Origin: Dyella japonica DSM 16301
Lineage (GTDB): Bacteria; Pseudomonadota; Gammaproteobacteria; Xanthomonadales; Rhodanobacteraceae
Assembly: GCF_001010355.1 (NCBI RefSeq)
Contig: NZ_JPLA01000015.1
Coordinates: forward strand, 17,853 to 81,852
Direction: 5' to 3'
DNA length: 64,000 bases
Position 1 is the stretch's first letter. Every line of letters starts with the position of its first letter. Position numbers and translations under genes: made by a program. Below the pieces are notes generated by a model. That model made no database searches. It saw only the letters and a list, made by a program, of their open reading frames with translations, and was not told the origin of the DNA. This document shows positions 63,001 to 64,000 of this stretch, piece by piece.

Positions 63001-64000
63001 GCATTGCGCTGTCCAAGGCCGACGGTTCGAGGGCTACGGGCAGCTTGGCCCTCGGTCCCAGCTGGCAGATCGACGTGACCGGCAACGGCAGCGGCGTGTA
63101 TGCCAATACCACGGGTGACCTTACCATCAACGGCACGCAGCTGACGGCGTCGGGCCCCGGCGTGGGTGTGAAGGCCGATGCGGCCAACACGGTCACCATT
63201 GCCAACGGCACCACGCTCACGGCAACAAATGCCGATGCGGTGCTGGTCACGGGTAACCCGGCCACGCTGAACAACGAAGGCACAATCAACGCGGCCAGCG
63301 CCAACGCCACGGCCATCCATCTGGGTGACAAAGGCACGGCGTTTGCCAACATCAACGGCGGTAGCATCACTGGTAATGTTGTACTGGGTAACGGCGACAA
63401 CACCGCGCTGCTGGAAAACAGTACGCTCAACGGCAACCTTAGTGCAGGCAGCGGCAGCGTCACGTTTACTGTTCGTGGCAACAACGTCACGCATGGTGTG
63501 CTAGACGGTGGCATCGGTGGCAACGATACGCTGATCTTCGACAGCCACGACTACACCGCCGATGGCAGCAACGTCGACCAGCTGCGCAACTTCGAGAAGG
63601 TCAACCTGACCAACGCCAGCACAATGACGCTCAACCGCGATTTTGCGGTGGGCGACAACAACAATGGTGCGGGTACGCTCAGCATCGATGGCAGCAGCGC
63701 GCTCGTTGCGCAGGGGAACTACACCGTGCATGGTCATGTCGCCAATCGTGGCCTGATCTCGCTGGCCGGTGCCGACGGTGTGCCGGGCAATGTGCTCACC
63801 GTCACTGGCAACTACACCGGCAACGGCGGCACCGTGGAACTTAACACCGTCCTGGGCGGCGACGCTTCGCCGACCGACAAGTTGGTGGTCGAGGGCGACA
63901 CTTCCGGTAATGCGCGCCTCAAGATCAACGGCGTGGCCGACACCGGTGCGCACCCGAACAACGACGGCATCGAAGTGGTGCAGGTGGGCGGCAAGTCCGG
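60030..64000 (+). CDS. Autotransporter with ESPR signal, 3' end outside the window
   Basis: At least 1323 residues. MNKIYRLVRNTATGQWVAAS is the extended signal peptide (ESPR) found in type V secreted proteins; cleavage is expected near residue 54 (VVASAQ-TT). The passenger is a long series of short beta-helix rungs rich in Gly, Asn, Ser and Thr (for example NNGTVNQYAW, GGTFLNGANG, NNAGKITLEG, NEGTINAASA), typical of adhesins. Near the window end the GGNDTLIFDSHDY pattern and autochaperone-like elements appear. The barrel domain is beyond 64000. ATG at 60030 follows GAAGG by about 9 bases. A dead barrel copy lies at 44529-45215. Confidence 0.93.
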   Translation, partial: MNKIYRLVRNTATGQWVAASELANGHTKSGNLSRAVKGAVAAAILHLVPVVASAQTTTYTPGTANGESQAIKVNGGTASLDGTISFSGSKSTIQTVYSYINAYNAGYLTGPVDLNGKMTLNMGPQTNGVTVVDPITHGSSVVKTYASGGLSELAPGGLSAITVYSPTPDGQGPFIDATLANVSGGSTFNMNASGQVGDYSTKNTTYIRVADGTANWNSSNTIAFADSASVSPAQVQPYNMTINLSSYAAAPFAVTTADGPQTKTVANLAEFQAYNTWLIGQLQAGKLGSGAAAQTAYNNAIALAYATNGYVYGVTPYTSPISPTDLMLVPNGTEIGMLANGATAVGHVTAGASMTGLWSSRSGTLLQASNGGTIINDGTVTSVRYGTGMSADTGGHLINNGVHNLGGPGTGVVGEVMADTITGTGTTYVNNGTVNQYAWNFSPNGSSNSTGLRIGAGAVGTNNGTMNIGVNSSGGNAQLSVYGVQVDNGGTFLNGANGVMYLGRAASTDTTSDPMARGGADVVQANGMIGINVAAGGAVLNAGTLVTGDKAQNSRGISVSGSNVNVSNTGLIDVKGHYGGAPLANTGIYSTATSGTVNNAGKITLEGVNTIGIQAMSGGKATSNGTINVAGGADPATGLRNYGVWSDGTSSNVKLTGGAVNLVGNGAIGVHARNLGSIDINGGTVNFQSGTQQIGVFAYGAGSVVNINSAPVGGLNVSTDNSTLFRIEDGAKINNNASAPLIASGANSTALDVTGVGSSANLDNMDITVSGQGATALKVEGGATGQMSGAAKLRLKDGATAVVVDNTKYDLSGTAVGSAQSIFTNKATVNVANAKDVTAFVVKNGGKLINTGDIHLSNGTAIEVVGAGSSVVADASGKNGSITVDDGKAGIYVHGGASLTTNDTITVDNGAAGVLVGDDAGKVTIGRNAHMTGKGSSYGNLITNQSPAGNVLVDGATLEMQGSGAALLSENNLDAASHGHVIVSSNVGGKGIALSKADGSRATGSLALGPSWQIDVTGNGSGVYANTTGDLTINGTQLTASGPGVGVKADAANTVTIANGTTLTATNADAVLVTGNPATLNNEGTINAASANATAIHLGDKGTAFANINGGSITGNVVLGNGDNTALLENSTLNGNLSAGSGSVTFTVRGNNVTHGVLDGGIGGNDTLIFDSHDYTADGSNVDQLRNFEKVNLTNASTMTLNRDFAVGDNNNGAGTLSIDGSSALVAQGNYTVHGHVANRGLISLAGADGVPGNVLTVTGNYTGNGGTVELNTVLGGDASPTDKLVVEGDTSGNARLKINGVADTGAHPNNDGIEVVQVGGKS

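Noticed and set aside
62259..63494. 411-codon open frame on the minus strand
   Set aside because: Antisense to the autotransporter passenger; produced by repetitive Gly/Asn/Thr codons on the plus strand.
60140..63990. Possible CRISPR or tandem DNA repeats in the autotransporter
   Set aside because: Repetition is at the protein level (beta-helix rungs of varying length); no regular DNA repeat with spacers is visible.

Overview
The window looks like the chromosome of a high-GC gammaproteobacterium of the Xanthomonadales, most likely Rhodanobacteraceae (a Dyella, Luteibacter or Rhodanobacter type). The reasons are the folC-dedD-cvpA-purF order, the high-GC codon usage, and two copies of a long inverted repeat of the GTGGGAGCGCACCCTGTGCGC type that is common between genes in this group. 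The organism assignment is inference, because no rRNA is present. The window starts inside hutU and ends inside an autotransporter gene.

Layout. 1-25 kb is ordinary chromosome: the end of hutU, a class A beta-lactamase, a MAPEG protein, a PqqC/TenA-like enzyme, a PAS-GGDEF-EAL c-di-GMP protein, a lipoprotein MsrA, arylamine N-acetyltransferase, an S4 protein, a barstar/secreted RNase pair, DUF72, an AraC regulator, a DUF3772 mechanosensitive channel, endonuclease V, a metal-sensor-like PadR (YqjI type) divergent from an ABC exporter, a Lys/Ala-rich DNA-binding-type protein, a TetR-thioesterase unit, a catalase-like peroxidase with cytochrome b561, an acyltransferase, a GlxA-type regulator, an ECF sigma factor and a secreted esterase. 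25-32.9 kb carries a large ATPase-LuxR regulator, a Nudix protein and a copper module (MerR regulator, YHS-domain P-type ATPase, small membrane protein). 33-38.5 kb is the housekeeping block folC-dedD-cvpA-purF and a ferritin-like DUF455 gene, closed by a strong terminator.

At 38.56 kb the character changes. The 3' half of a tRNA-Pro(CGG) lies against a tyrosine integrase, which marks the left end of an integrated island. The next ~15-20 kb has mixed codon usage, IS110, IS5 and IS3 remnants, several unrecognised ORFs, a racemase, a truncated outer-membrane protein, a dead copy of an autotransporter barrel, and a divergent two-component pair (BvgS-like hybrid kinase and NarL-type regulator). 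An intact copy of the tRNA, expected at the far end of the island, is not in the window, so the right boundary is not defined.

53.6-64 kb holds a KAS/ACP pair whose ACP gene has a one-base deletion, a TraB/GumN protein, a second member of an unrecognised ~105-residue family (the first is in the island), a secreted protein, a degenerate tRNA-Gly-like sequence, and a winged-helix regulator broken by a C6 tract next to the large autotransporter gene. Most attention belongs on the island boundary, the two single-base frameshifts, the autotransporter gene with its pseudogene copy, and the dyads that look like operators.
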